From Perkinsus marinus ATCC 50983 (lineage: Eukaryota > Perkinsozoa > Perkinsida > Perkinsidae), in assembly GCF_000006405.1 (NCBI RefSeq), contig NW_003210511.1, positions 1 to 41,667 on the forward strand: DNA of 41,667 nucleotides. Reading direction: 5' to 3'. A program made the translations under genes and the position numbers. The notes below the pieces were generated by a model. That model worked only from the letters and a program-made list of their open reading frames with translations. It had not been told where the DNA came from and searched no databases. This document shows, piece after piece, positions 1 through 9,954 of the stretch; the first letter of the stretch is position 1, and every line of letters starts with the position of its first letter.

Positions 1-592
1 TGTCTGTCACGCTGCAACTAGGTTATGTAAGAATTCGCGAGCTTTTTTATAGTGTATCATACAGCGTGTATGATTGATACGTCTCGCGGGTGGGGAAGAA
101 GCTGATGAATCGGTGGACAGTGCGAAGCGCCCTCCACGCGTTGAATAATCTCTTGGCGAGAGCGCGATGAGCAGTGGAAAGTCCGACACGATTCGTTTAA
201 CACAAGGATACAAAATTTTCGACACTCCATAGTTTCACATTTAACTGAATTGCTCGAAATGTATATTTTTCGATGAACTATAATACCCTGTATAAGAACA
301 CAAGCGATAGAATTCTGAAGTGTAGTCATTCGCGGGGCGAAGATGAGTTGATAGTTCGCAAATAAAGTGAAAAGTGAGTCGGTAGCTCAGCTGGAGAAGC
401 ATCACTACCACATATGATGTCGAATAACATACTCATAATGTTTGATATGCGGGAGGTAACAAAAAAAAAACGAAAATGAACCACGTCAAGTTTACGGATC
501 TTCCCAGACTCTTTCCAGAATGCCTGGAAAGACTCGACCCACTCGGGGGTGATTTTCCATCATCGAGCTAAAACCTTGATGAGAGCAATCCT
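1..592. other. Non-coding stretch before the first subtilase
   Basis: I see no convincing gene here. Open frames on the minus strand are short, have no recognisable motif and look like chance. A tRNA-like A-box (TAGCTCAGCTGG, 383-394) is present, but no B-box follows at the expected distance, so it is at best a tRNA-derived scrap. The right end is the 3' flank of the minus-strand subtilase. Confidence 0.5.
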
Positions 593-1651
593 CTACTTTC
601 CAAGTATTTCTCGTACAGCCGCCTCAGCATTCACGCGGCCGAAAGTGAGAACCTTCCCCCCTTTGCTATCCATCACGCCTGGCGTGGCCGTATTCTTGAT
701 GATACTTCGGATATAACCTGGGGTAAGCTTAGCATGCTGAGAAGGTTCGAGGCTATAGAGCATTCCAGCTATACCTGCTATGATGGCTGCGGCCCCTGAG
801 GTACCTGTACCCTTTCCATACTTTCCAGTAGGAGTAGTTGCCAGTATTTGGTAGCCAGGAGCGGCGATGTCAACAGCTGAACCAAAATTGCTCTCGTCGT
901 CCAACTGCATTCTTGCACCATTTGTCGCAGCCACACATATAACGCCGTCCGTATAGGGTCCGCTGAGAGAACAAGGATAGTATTCTTCCGTGTCCAGGTC
1001 TAAGTGGTCATTTCCTGCCGCCACAACCACTAGCATGCCAGCTGACACTGCTTCGAGAATCTTCTTCAACAGGGGTTGGTAGTAAGTTTTGAATCCCTGC
1101 GAAAAGAGGATTACTTTCACATCTGGCCTCTTAGAAATGAGATAGGTGAAAGCATCAGTCATCCCTCCAAAAGACGGCTTGTCGCTTATATAGATAGGCA
1201 TGATACGGAGATGGTCGGCGATACCCGCGATACCAATCTTGTTATTCCTGATAGCACCGAGGATGCCAGAAATTATAGTTCCATGCGGTCCTCGGGGATG
1301 AATATCAGTATTCTTATCAATAACGTTATAGCCCTCAGAGACAACCCCTTGCAAGTCAGGGTGATCGGCTTGCACGCCATCGTCGATAACGGCGATGGTT
1401 ACAGGTGTCCTCTTGGAAGTAGAGTCCAGGATGTTCCAAGCCTTTGGTACGGAGATGGCCTCCAGATAAGCCCTCTGCTGGGGATAGTATTCATCGTTCG
1501 GATCGCCGTTTACTGGGCCAAGTCCGCGGAAATAGTCAAAGCCGGCCACTGCAACAATGACGTAGAAGAGTCTGTGCGTAATGAAGTAGAATGTAGCCAT
1601 AAAAAATCTCGTTAACAAACAAGTGAGCGGGGCGATATGACGTAGCGTCAC
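593..1651 (-). CDS. Short subtilisin-like serine peptidase (S8), secreted
   Basis: The 352-residue protein carries the subtilase catalytic set. Asp90 sits in IAVIDDGVQADHPDL (the usual DSG is DDG here), His123 in GPHGT, the oxyanion-hole Asn214 in AAGND, and Ser285 in GTGTSGAAA. Residue 18 is a second Met (codon at 1598-1600) followed by a hydrophobic run (VIVAVAG), so translation may start there and give a cleaner signal peptide. The protein would hydrolyse peptide bonds outside the cell or in the secretory pathway. Secreted subtilases usually have an N-terminal I9-type propeptide; only about 45 residues separate the hydrophobic segment from the catalytic domain, too few for a normal one. 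Either the propeptide is lost, an upstream exon is missed, or folding does not need it. It is distantly related to the 476-residue subtilase at 12302-13732 (shared YYPCS-like and AAPG segments). The family call is firm; activity is not shown. Confidence 0.88.
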   Translation of the reverse strand: MTLRHIAPLTCLLTRFFMATFYFITHRLFYVIVAVAGFDYFRGLGPVNGDPNDEYYPQQRAYLEAISVPKAWNILDSTSKRTPVTIAVIDDGVQADHPDLQGVVSEGYNVIDKNTDIHPRGPHGTIISGILGAIRNNKIGIAGIADHLRIMPIYISDKPSFGGMTDAFTYLISKRPDVKVILFSQGFKTYYQPLLKKILEAVSAGMLVVVAAGNDHLDLDTEEYYPCSLSGPYTDGVICVAATNGARMQLDDESNFGSAVDIAAPGYQILATTPTGKYGKGTGTSGAAAIIAGIAGMLYSLEPSQHAKLTPGYIRSIIKNTATPGVMDSKGGKVLTFGRVNAEAAVREILGK

Positions 1652-1866
1652 GTGTTGACGTGAAGGTCATTCCGTGGCCCAGTGTAACTCACGTTCCGTA
1701 AGTGTACTCCACTCTCCGCTCCGCTGTTCGTATACGTCGTCAACGTCCATGGATAGACACATTGCATTTGAATAGCTTACGAGTGGATTTGAGGTGAACG
1801 GCTTGAATTGAAAAAATTCTCCCCCTGGGATGCATTCTCACAAATCGATACATTATTGTCGTGGAG

Positions 1867-1945
1867 CTGTATTCTATACCGCTGCGCATCGCGAGTGACT
1901 CTGCGCCCCCTGTATGCGTGCATCCGAAATCCGAGAACCACGCGA
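1867..1945 (+). repeat. 79-bp dispersed repeat, copy 1
   Basis: This stretch matches the reverse complement of 11602-11680 at all but a few positions. It lies 15 bp outside the outer end of the left inverted-repeat arm. It has no coding sense that I recognise, although the frames it contains look alike in both copies because the DNA is nearly identical. Confidence 0.8.
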
Positions 1946-2239
1946 GTCAACAGAGAACCACTCGGTGAGCCAAAAGTTTTGATTTTGCCTGACGTCATGC
2001 CCATACATTAATGTACCACTAACAGGCGAAGGTCTCAGAACCCGATTCGTCGAATCTATCTCCTATCTCCCGTAAAACTGCTCTTACGATACTTTAGCGC
2101 GCGCCATGATCACGTAGCCCCACGTGAATTCAAACATTTCAAAACCAATCTTTGGTCACAGAATTTCAGTTTCAACCATACTTGGGAGGGCACCCATTAG
2201 CGTAAAGTTCTATGTGTACACGGATAGTCAGCCTATCTC

Positions 2240-2390
2240 CACCGCTCATTTGAATTTAGCTTTTTCATTTGCAGCCCTATTCAGTAGGCCAGTCGCACCT
2301 GCGTGATTGCGTAAAAGGTTTGGGCGCGCTCTTTCAGGAGCCCCCACCCCTGGCGCGCGCTGATGCCATCATGGCATATGTTGAAGCTTT
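2240..2390 (-). repeat. Sub-repeat of the arm that also occurs at 39.8 kb
   Basis: This part of the arm has a right-arm counterpart at about 17930-18075 and a third, more divergent copy at 39796-39913. It belongs to a dispersed repeat family, so part of the arm's outer end is itself repetitive DNA older than the arm duplication. Confidence 0.65.
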
Positions 2391-2399
2391 GGGCAAAGC

Positions 2400-3338
2400 A
2401 GATGCCCAACACGAGGATTGGGACCAGTCAGAGAGAAATTCGAAAGCAGAGGCAGCAAGGTACTTCCAGTAACTCAAAATTACCACGAGTCACGCACTTT
2501 GAGTTGGGAACTTGGCGACAGGCAGTCTATCACGAACCATCATCAACTCAGACAGACTTCATGAACAACATTCGCCGAGTCTAGGCTAGGCTGTCTAGTA
2601 TCATTACCAGTGAGTTCAACTCGGCAGAACCGAGTCGGCTCTAATTTCTCGTGATTTTCGAGTTCTCCTCAGCTACATATGTAGCTAGCTACGTGTATAT
2701 TATCCAATAAAACCGTTTTATAGCCGTCAACGCCGGCGATGATGTAATCACGGAAGATGCTTGGGCATAATCATTTCACGAGTCCTATGCAGCGCAATTC
2801 GATGGATTTTGTTGATCCACTAATTCTAACTTACCTGCCCCAACGAATCCATGGCGTAGTGAGATCAAGTTGCTGCGTAGCGAAGTACGCCGCACGTGCA
2901 CATCGTGCGTGAAACCGATATAAGCTGAGCACACGCAATCACAATCCGTGCTTGTCGGCCCTTTGTATTGCTGATACTGTTGGCATTGACACAGCTGGTT
3001 TGTCCATATCGTCATTGCCTCTCTCCCTATCTTCATTAAGAACATACGATAGTGAGGCAGAACCTGTTCGAACCCTTTCAAGGAAGTGTTACTCCTTCCC
3101 TTGTTCTTCTTCCCAAGGCGTCTGGTTGTACATGCGTGGCACGCATGATGTGTGACGCATCTCGGGACTATCCTGTCAAGAGGGTAGCAGGAGATGGACC
3201 TTCCACCAGACATTGTATATGACTTTGATGACGCGTCGCTTAGAGTTACTTGAGCCCGTGCGCCCCAAGGAATGTTGTACGCATTGAGAGGAGCATCTTG
3301 CTCACTTCCTCTTCAGTTGTGACGTTCGAGCTAGCATT
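2400..3338. other. Arm sequence upstream of the secreted-protein gene
   Basis: No gene is supported here. A 142-codon open frame lies on the minus strand at 2785-3213 and recurs identically in the right arm (17089-17517). Its conservation is explained by the DNA duplication, and its composition (Cys, Arg and Thr rich, no domain) does not look like a protein. The stretch should contain the promoter of the gene at 3339, but I recognise no defined promoter element. Confidence 0.5.
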
Positions 3339-4190
3339 TTGTCCATCATGGCTAGTATTTCAGCACTGCTGCTTTTTGCAGGACTGCTCCTTGGGTCCAA
3401 TGCTCAGCCTATCGGTACGTATCACTATGAAGAAAAGCAGAGTCCTACCGGAGATTTTTTCTCTCTTATATTCACTGTGGACGCGGACAGGCGTGTGTCT
3501 ATGTTCTTCTACTGCGCGGCTGACCAACACTTTTCGGACGGAGCACTTCCACTCAAAAAACAAGGGGGAAGCCAAGACATCTACAGCATCGACTACAGCG
3601 GGACTTGTACCGGAACTGTCGAATGGTGGTATAACAAGGTTAGATCAACATGCCCATCAGGCGGTAAGCCTCCGCATTTCTTTCCCTATCATGGGAAGAT
3701 CGTGAAAGGCGACCTCGAGACGTTAGAATTCTTATCACCAAATAAGGTCTTGACTAAGTTCGAGGGCCGTACTCTCTCCTTCTCCAAAATAGGACAGTAT
3801 CTCACACCAGCTGTCTATCACTTCTCTTCCCAGACCTTCGATATTCTATATGAGGTCTACGGAATTAATTCTCCGCAGCCCAACGATGCCAATATATGGA
3901 TGAGCGTGAGGTGCAAGAACCAGCCGCTTCATGGTCGCTTCCAAAGCGAGTTCCAGGTCTCGCGTACTTCTAGTGACACTTCAATATACGTGGATAAGGA
4001 TTATGAGATCTCCGTGGCCTCTGTACGTCGCCTGAACCAACTCAAGTTCTGGTTGAGGAGAAGATGTGGTATAACTACTAGCCACGACGATTTCACTAAA
4101 GTACGTCAGGAGGTGGGTGGTAGATTTGCTCCAGAGGTTGTGGTCACTGTTCTGAATGGTGAAGAGATCTATCTTAGGAAACTTCCGTGA
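3339..4190 (+). CDS. Secreted protein of unknown family, inverted-repeat copy 1
   Basis: The 283-residue protein has an N-terminal signal peptide: Met1 or more likely Met4, then a run of Leu, Ala and Phe, with likely cleavage after SNAQ near residue 23. The mature chain starts with an IGTYHYEE segment and has five cysteines (about residues 59, 90, 105, 192 and 243) and several WW or aromatic-rich segments. There is no transmembrane segment after the signal and no catalytic motif I know. The copy at 16112-16963 encodes exactly the same 283 residues. From memory only, small secreted families with a similar opening exist in Perkinsus secretomes; that is not proof. Function is unknown; export from the cell or into a vacuole is the reasonable inference. 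It points toward the spacer of the inverted repeat. Confidence 0.82.
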   Translation: MSIMASISALLLFAGLLLGSNAQPIGTYHYEEKQSPTGDFFSLIFTVDADRRVSMFFYCAADQHFSDGALPLKKQGGSQDIYSIDYSGTCTGTVEWWYNKVRSTCPSGGKPPHFFPYHGKIVKGDLETLEFLSPNKVLTKFEGRTLSFSKIGQYLTPAVYHFSSQTFDILYEVYGINSPQPNDANIWMSVRCKNQPLHGRFQSEFQVSRTSSDTSIYVDKDYEISVASVRRLNQLKFWLRRRCGITTSHDDFTKVRQEVGGRFAPEVVVTVLNGEEIYLRKLP

Positions 4191-5232
4191 GGGGGAGTTA
4201 AACCTAATTTCAGAGGCTGGTGGTTGTTAGCGGTACTAGATGATCAACATTTCACTATGACGGATCAGTGGTCTTGATCGCTAGTAGTCTCAAGATAGTA
4301 GTCTCAGATCAAGTCTTGGTGGCTTGAGTACTTCGACGATCTGACGATAAGTTGGAGCCGCCTCCAAGTGCAACCTTTTATTTACTTCTCTGTTCTTTGA
4401 ACTTAACGGTGTTAAGTTCATACTCTTCTTTTTTGCTGTGCGTTGGTGGTTCGAGTCGGTACTTTCTTATTGATAGTCGATCTCACGTACAGCACTTGAA
4501 GTGCATCACCTCAGGTGATCGATGATAGATGAGCTTGAGGGCTCCGAACTTATAGAGGATCTAGGATATTCTTTGTTGACAGCATCGGAATATGATTGGA
4601 GTTCAAAAATAGAACTCAGGTACCAGGCTGTAAACATCTTCTGATGCCTCACTCATCATTCAGCTTTGAGTTATTCCAAATAACTTATTTACCAGTGGTT
4701 ATTGGCTAGACCAAGAACACACTAGACTGTAGCCCACAGTGGTCATTAACACCCATTATTTGTTTTGCGATGCATTGTACGTCCTAAGCTAGGACTCCTA
4801 ACAGTGATCGAGTGTACAATGTGTATCATTTCTGAGTCAGTAGCGAGAACAGCAACGTGTCACCACCACCACCGTATAGCCACAAGGTGGTCGGCGTTAT
4901 AGACTATAAACCAGATTGCCTTAAAAAGCGTATACAGTCCGCAGACTCCCCAAGGAATAGTACGAGAGAGTGATGGTTGAGACAAAATTTCAACTAAGTG
5001 CCGCTGCTGTAGTTACCACTACGACTAGGCTGACTCAGTAAGGGAGGCGACGCCCTGGTTCATGATTATAGAGCCTCCATGAGCGTCGGAGTACAGCTAT
5101 TGCGTGTCCTGGCGCGAGAAGCTGAACTCTACCTCTCAGAGAAGGAAAGGTGTAAAGCGAATAAGAGTCAGTAATGGAATGATATCGTAGTTCAACGCCT
5201 TAGGAGCGCTACAGCAGAGCATCCCGTGTAGC
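4191..5232. other. Non-coding 3' flank within the left arm
   Basis: No open frame or RNA gene is recognisable. The stretch is about 98-99% identical to the reverse complement of about 15070-16111 in the right arm. A short CAC/ACC-rich tract lies near 4860. Confidence 0.6.
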
Positions 5233-5236
5233 CATA
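5233..5236. repeat. Target-site duplication, left copy (CATA)
   Basis: CATA precedes the left LTR and CATA follows the right LTR at 8397-8400. In the other arm the same site is unoccupied and reads AATA in the same orientation, so the element entered a single four-base site. Confidence 0.8.
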
Positions 5237-5397
5237 TGCAGTATTCAACACAATTGGCTGTCCCATTTGCTCTCTCCCATTACTCAGCTATCCCACTACT
5301 AAGCTAAGCTGTAATTTCTCTACTAATACATCCAAAACTATTCTCTTCCTATCCTACTACATAATACGGATATCATCCGTGTTGAGTTGATATTCCA
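5237..5397 (+). repeat. 5' LTR
   Basis: 161 bp, TGCAGTATTC at the start and ATTCCA at the end. It is nearly identical to 8236-8396. A pyrimidine-rich middle part is shared by both copies. Confidence 0.93.
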
Positions 5398-5830
5398 GAG
5401 TAGCAGCTGCTTGTTCATGGACCCGAGCCTGTATTTTGCCTTACCTGAGAGCTCCGACCCTCTGACAAATCCTTTGGACTTCGAGCAATGGGTGCGGAAG
5501 TTCAAGGCGTGTGCAACGGCTAACAAGTGGGAAGACGACGACCAGTTGAAGCATCTACCACCTCTACTCCGAGGTGATGCATGGATTGTTTATGATGAGC
5601 TCAAGCTAAATGAGAAAGATACAATGGTCAGCCTGGTTAAGAATCTCTCCCACAAGTTGAATATTGCTACCCAGATGCAGAGCAGCGAGCAGTTGTATCG
5701 TCGAACTCTGGATTCTGGTAGTGAGTCTCTACTCACATATCAGAATAAAATCCTCCGGTTGAATGGGAACTTTCAACCATTTGCAAAGATCATGACTCAA
5801 AGTTTAAGCCTGCCAAACGTCAAGCCTTGA
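5387..5830 (+). pseudogene. Gag-like frame of the LTR element (fossil)
   Basis: The product contains a segment of the retrotransposon Gag type (a W-x-KFKA core, then a KHLPPLLRGDAW segment), which in such elements forms the particle shell. The natural start is probably the Met within MDPSLYF rather than the first Met. It begins next to the 5' LTR and precedes the pol-like frame. Family assignment rests on these short segments and on position. Confidence 0.6.
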
Positions 5831-8187
5831 CTGAGATGGATTCAAACATGCTAGGCGTGACTTACATCGACAATGGAAGGTATATGACAATGGCAGCGCA
5901 GAAGTTGGATGTGCTGAAGTCTCGTGTACCGTATTCGGGTTGTTTCTATTCTGTCTTACTAAGTACTCTGGGTACCTTGGATGAGTCCCCTACAGTACCG
6001 GCTTGGGTAGCAGCTTTGAAGCATTTCGCTCAAAGTTTGGTAGCGAAAGAGCGCTTTTCTACTCAGTCGACTTGGTCATCTCCATGTTCGGAAGCTTTAC
6101 GAGCTCTTATTTTGGATTGGCATCGAATGGTTACTAAGCTACCTCAGTCATCGTTCACTATACCTCGGTTGTTTCGGTTTAATGAACCACTACACGTTTT
6201 TACTGATTCATCTAAGTATCATGGTGGTTCTCTCCTTAGACAGGACGACCAGAACTATTTGGAACGTGTCCATGTTTTCTCCACTGCTGAATCTCATCTA
6301 CCGATAGCCTGCTTGGAGGCTCATATCCTCTATAAAGGTTTCGCTATGGTACATAGACTCGAGCTAGCTGCGAGAAGACGGTTCAACAAGGTGTATTATC
6401 ATGTGGACAATGTGGCGGTTGAAGTGACTTTTAGTGCTGGGAGGCCGGCATCTTTTAGCAACAAGGACGTCAAACCAATTATCTTGAAGTACTTGGCTAT
6501 GACTCATGCACTCTTCGACCCCTTGGACTTCAATCGAAGAATAATTGTGGAGCGAGTGGTAACACAGCAAAATCCTGCCGATGATCTAACAAGACATGGT
6601 TTACTCCAGCGGTTCCTTGAGTTTGCTAAGACTAAAGACCTGGATGTTAGTGCTGTTACTAGTGAGCCTCGGTTTGACAATAATGACGAACTATCCGAAC
6701 GGGATCAGCATTGTGAGGTATTTGTTGCGACTGTTGCGAATACTTTGTCGATTTCTCCTCTTCCTTCTATGGCTGAGATATCTCATCACCAGTCTGCTGA
6801 TAGTGATATCAAACAAGCCGTTTCCTTACTCATGAGCGATGATAAAGAGCTGGTGCCTACCTCTATCCCTACAGTATTTAGGCTTGTTTGGAATACTCTG
6901 CTGGTACGTCATGGTCTTCTTTGGCGGCTTTTACCAGCGAATGATCCATGTTATATCACTGATGTTGTTTTGGTACCGGTCCTTCCATCTTCTTTGGAAC
7001 CGGTAGTATTGAATTATTTCCATAGTCAAGCTGCAGTATTCCATCCTGGTATTCAACGTATAATCCGTGCCATTAAGACCTTTTCAAGCTGCGTTGGTCT
7101 CAGAAAGGGTGTACAACGAACTGCTCCACCAAGTCCCTGGCATACAGTAGCTGCAGACGTTTTATCTGTCTCTACCCCTACTGGTCATAGACTACTCCTT
7201 ACTGCTGTATGTCTTTTTAGTAGTTGGCCCGAAGTCAGAGAACTGTCTTCAAAATCATCGAGGAATATTACTGATGCTCTTAAGAGTATGAATAGTTCCC
7301 TGGGGCCCTTCAAAGTTTTAAGGACTGACCGAGGGTCGGAATTCGGCGGTGAAGTTGACAACTATATCAAACTGATTGGTGCAGTCCACTCAGTGAGTTT
7401 ACCGTACAGTCCCGTTGCTGTTATCGAACAGTTGAACAAGATCCTCCTCCAGAAGCTTCAGGGGGCATTCTATTCCCTCTTATGGACAAGGCAATCCTTT
7501 GCGAGTATTGTCGATGATATTCTCTGGGGATTACGTTCGACACCAACAACTGTTCATCATGTGGAACCTTTCTTAATTATGTATGGTAGATCTCCTCATC
7601 TCCGTCAAGCCCAGAATAGTCCTCAACGGGCCGAGGTTCATGAGAGTATTCGAGATCTTCTCTCTGAACGCCGATCTGGGGCTATGTTACATGCCAAGCC
7701 TCCAGTTTCTCTGGCTCCTGGTACCATTGTTTTCGCCCGGAATCATGATTTGGATCGCAAGTACAAGGTTGGGAAACGTTGGAGTCTTATGAGGGTTCTT
7801 CGGCAAGAAGGGGTGAAGGTTTACCTCGTGGACTATGGCTCGTCTCCTACTTCGCGTGCCCTGGAACGTCATGTACGGGAATGTTTGCCAGCACCACCAG
7901 AGTTCTTGGCTAAGCCTTTGAAGACTGGACTACATTCTGTTACAAGGAGCGGTCGCAATGTTCAGCTCTCTTCGAAGTCTTTTTCGATGCCTCAGCAAGG
8001 CTCTCCTGCCAAATTCAAGATTCCTGTCCGTTACTCTTTGCGGGTGAAGGGGAAGTCTGCTGATGCATCAGCAGCAAGCCATCCGCAGCATGTTGCTCAT
8101 CAGGCAGATACAACCTCAGATGGTGATGTTCGTCGCTCGCGAGTATCTGGTCGAGCAATCCGAAAGCCTGTTCGATATAGATTCTGA
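5827..8187 (+). pseudogene. Pol-like frame: RNase H and integrase (fossil)
   Basis: The first third has an RNase H-like region (FTDSSKYHGG, HVDN). The middle has an integrase-type region: a DVL segment, then LRTDRGSEFGG, then an E within VIEQLNK. Beyond it is a YGRSP motif and a basic C-terminal tail. RNase H before integrase fits the Ty3/gypsy or BEL order. I recognise no reverse transcriptase, so this is an incomplete fossil. Confidence 0.7.
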
Positions 8188-8235
8188 TCGTTTTTCTCTG
8201 ATTCATCATGTCTGCTCCCTGGCAGGAGGGAAACC

Positions 8236-8396
8236 TGCAGTATTCAACACAATTGGCTGTCCCATTTGCTCTCTCCCATTACTCAGCTGTCCCACTACTA
8301 AGCTAAGCTGTAATTTCTCTACTAATACATCCAAAACTATTCTCTTCCTATCCTACTACATAATACGGATATCATCCGTGTTGAGCTGATACTCCA
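8236..8396 (+). repeat. 3' LTR
   Basis: 161 bp, differing from the 5' LTR at three positions. It is preceded by a purine-rich tract and followed by CATA (8397-8400). Confidence 0.93.
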
Positions 8397-8400
8397 CATA

Positions 8401-9071
8401 CCTTGTGGAGAACGATAGATAATGTTGCATTGTGTTTTACTATCACATTTAGCGGGGAACATGATAATGAATGACACCCCATCGTTCTACTACTTCCATC
8501 ATAGCTCCACCAGACTCTGGGGACCAGAGTTACGTACGACTCCAAGAACAGCTGGAAGCTAACTCAAGTGAGAGTTCTCGACCTTGGCTAGAGGGAGATG
8601 TGAAGGGCGTCCCCATGATTTGTGAGACATTTTTGGCGCGTGAAAGGGACAACGCCTATTCACGAACTGCGAAGCAACAGAGAATTCGCGCTTATAGTTA
8701 AAAGCTCTGTTATGCTCCCGAAAACGACAGTAACATGGCACATACCCTTTTCCAAATGAATCCACTCCAAAACGGGACCTCCATTCTAATTTTTCTCATC
8801 CAATTCAATCGCAACAATATTGCAAAGGCACACAAGGAGCTATCCAAGAGCAAGAACGCAAGTCCCCAAACCTGTTCACATTTCCTTGAAACTCTCCACC
8901 TGTATTTGGGCCAGCTCTCGATCCCTTACCGGAACCCATCAGCGAAACAGATAGAGTACATCTTCGGCATTAGGGACTTCGTTCTTAGCTCTTTGAGACG
9001 CCACGTCTATCGCTCATGGTGGATCGTCCATCGAAAGGAGAGTTCAAGCCCGACGGTTTCTACCAGCTGTG
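8401..9071. other. Inner end of left arm and start of spacer
   Basis: 8401-8680 continues the inverted repeat and matches the reverse complement of 14783-15061 with visible divergence. The match stops after GAAGCAACAG (8671-8680). 8681-9071 is single-copy here; no gene is supported, though it may be the degraded downstream part of the hAT transposase on the minus strand. Confidence 0.55.
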
Positions 9072-9782
9072 TTATACCCCTGATGGATGGAAGTACACAT
9101 GCCATTCTGTCTCATGTCTATAAGCATCACTGTTCCGCAACTCGTCCAAGCATTCACTTTGAACCATTTTCGTAACCTCGACACTGGTTTCGCTTTTGCC
9201 AGGTTTTAGAGCACAAGATGCCCATGGGATGGTTGTGAGTCGCAGATTGGAAGCGCGTGAAGATTCGGGAGGGATCGAGATGATTATAGCAATCATAGTC
9301 GTAGGCCGCGTTGGCGGCGTCCACGCGCCTAGCTGGATAGCTAACTGGCTGGCGCTCTTCAGCAGATTCTCGCTCTCCTTTCTAACAGCCTGGCATAACT
9401 GTTCCTTGATGGCTCGTATTTTTTCAGCGTGCAGATGACCTTCTTTACCATAACTTGGAACCAGCGCTCGTATAACGTGTCGCAGACGCGGAGATTCCAA
9501 TGATCTACTTGACCATCCCATGATGGTAGCATATTCAACCAGACGGTGGTAGAACTCATCAGTTCGAGGTCTGAAACGTGTATCCAACTTGGGGGTCGTG
9601 GACAAAAAAGGAAAAGAGCAATGACAAGCCTTCATGGCAGAGTGAGAGTAATGTTCGATGATGAGCACGCTATAGAGAAACTTGTGGAGAAGCGCGCGCC
9701 CATGGTGAGAAAAATTGCTCACACGGCTAGAACACTGCTTTTGCACTCTACTACGGACATTTGAGAACACGAGGATAACCAT
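9072..9782 (-). pseudogene. hAT transposase fragment (N-terminal and central part)
   Basis: The conceptual 236-residue product contains the pattern of hAT-superfamily transposases. After an FPFLSTT segment comes LVEYATIMGWSSRSLESPRL and RHVIRALVPSY, the region where hAT proteins read roughly (L/F)xxxxxPFxxVExxxFxxLxxxLxPxY. Then follow QLGAWTPPTRPT (usual position of the catalytic DGWTS segment, with Gly replacing the Asp) and an LRLTTIPW stretch. The C-terminal dimerisation region is absent. The first 50 or so residues look non-coding. The missing catalytic Asp and missing C-terminus make it a dead copy. Confidence in the superfamily is moderate. Confidence 0.5.
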
Positions 9783-9819
9783 GATCGCTTTATGAGTATG
9801 ATCCGTAGTTCACACTGCT

Positions 9820-9945
9820 CAGGGAGGGAAAAATGAGGCGTTTTCGCATTTTCCCCAAGGGAAAAACTGATAGTTCTTTCCGGGAACGGGAAAGTGGGAA
9901 TTTCCCAAGGAAAACTTTTCCCATTTTCCCAATGGACAAATCCTG
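9820..9945. mobile_element. Short GGGAAA/TTTCCC-rich hAT-like repeat, copy A
   Basis: 126 bp running from CAGGGAGGGAAAAATG to CCCAATGGACAAATCCTG. The outer CAGGG...CCTG bases and the end GGACAAATCCTG resemble the end at 41306 (GGACAAACCCTG), a form common in hAT terminal repeats. The middle is made of GGGAAA and TTTCCC blocks that can pair. I found no 8-bp target duplication, so the exact edges are uncertain. Confidence 0.5.
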
Positions 9946-9954
9946 CAGAAGAAT

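Larger units (their letters stand above)
5237..8396 (+). mobile_element. LTR retroelement, Ty3-like order (fossil)
   Basis: The element is 3.16 kb with 161-bp LTRs at 5237-5397 and 8236-8396, each starting TG and ending CA, and flanked by CATA duplications. The LTRs differ at 3 of 161 positions (about 2%), so the insertion is young. A purine-rich tract (GGCAGGAGGGAAACC) lies just before the right LTR. Parts seen are a gag-like frame and a longer frame with RNase H-like then integrase-like regions, an order typical of Ty3/gypsy or BEL rather than copia. The element is shorter than a normal autonomous one and I recognise no reverse transcriptase, so it looks broken, with at least one loss. It sits inside the left inverted-repeat arm only. 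Confidence 0.9.
1961..8680 (+). repeat. Left arm of large inverted repeat (interrupted by an LTR element)
   Basis: Read on the plus strand, this arm matches the reverse complement of 14783-18341. Without the LTR element and one copy of its target duplication (5237-8400) it is about 3.55 kb, the same as the right arm. The core around 2785-4190 looks identical in every frame I compared. 4191-5232 differs by roughly 1-2%. The outer end (about 1961-2400) and inner end (8401-8680) differ more, with substitutions and small indels. The arm holds one secreted-protein gene (3339-4190). Outside that gene I see no supported coding sequence. Confidence 0.93.

Noticed and set aside
376-470. tRNA gene suggested by the TAGCTCAGCTGG A-box
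   Set aside because: No B-box or T-arm at the right distance and no closing acceptor stem; only a tRNA-like scrap.
1076-1615. 179-codon frame antisense to the first subtilase
   Set aside because: The minus-strand frame carries all subtilase motifs; this one is its shadow.
2785-3213. 142-codon minus-strand frame, repeated identically at 17089-17517
   Set aside because: Its conservation follows from the duplicated DNA, composition is unlike a protein, and there is no domain or signal peptide. Frames on the other strand are equally conserved.
3250-3705. 151-codon plus-strand frame overlapping the secreted-protein gene (also at 16597-17052)
   Set aside because: It is a shadow of the real gene in another frame; the 283-residue frame has the signal peptide and full length.
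5827-8187. Copia-type assignment of the LTR element
   Set aside because: RNase H precedes integrase, whereas copia elements have integrase before reverse transcriptase and RNase H.
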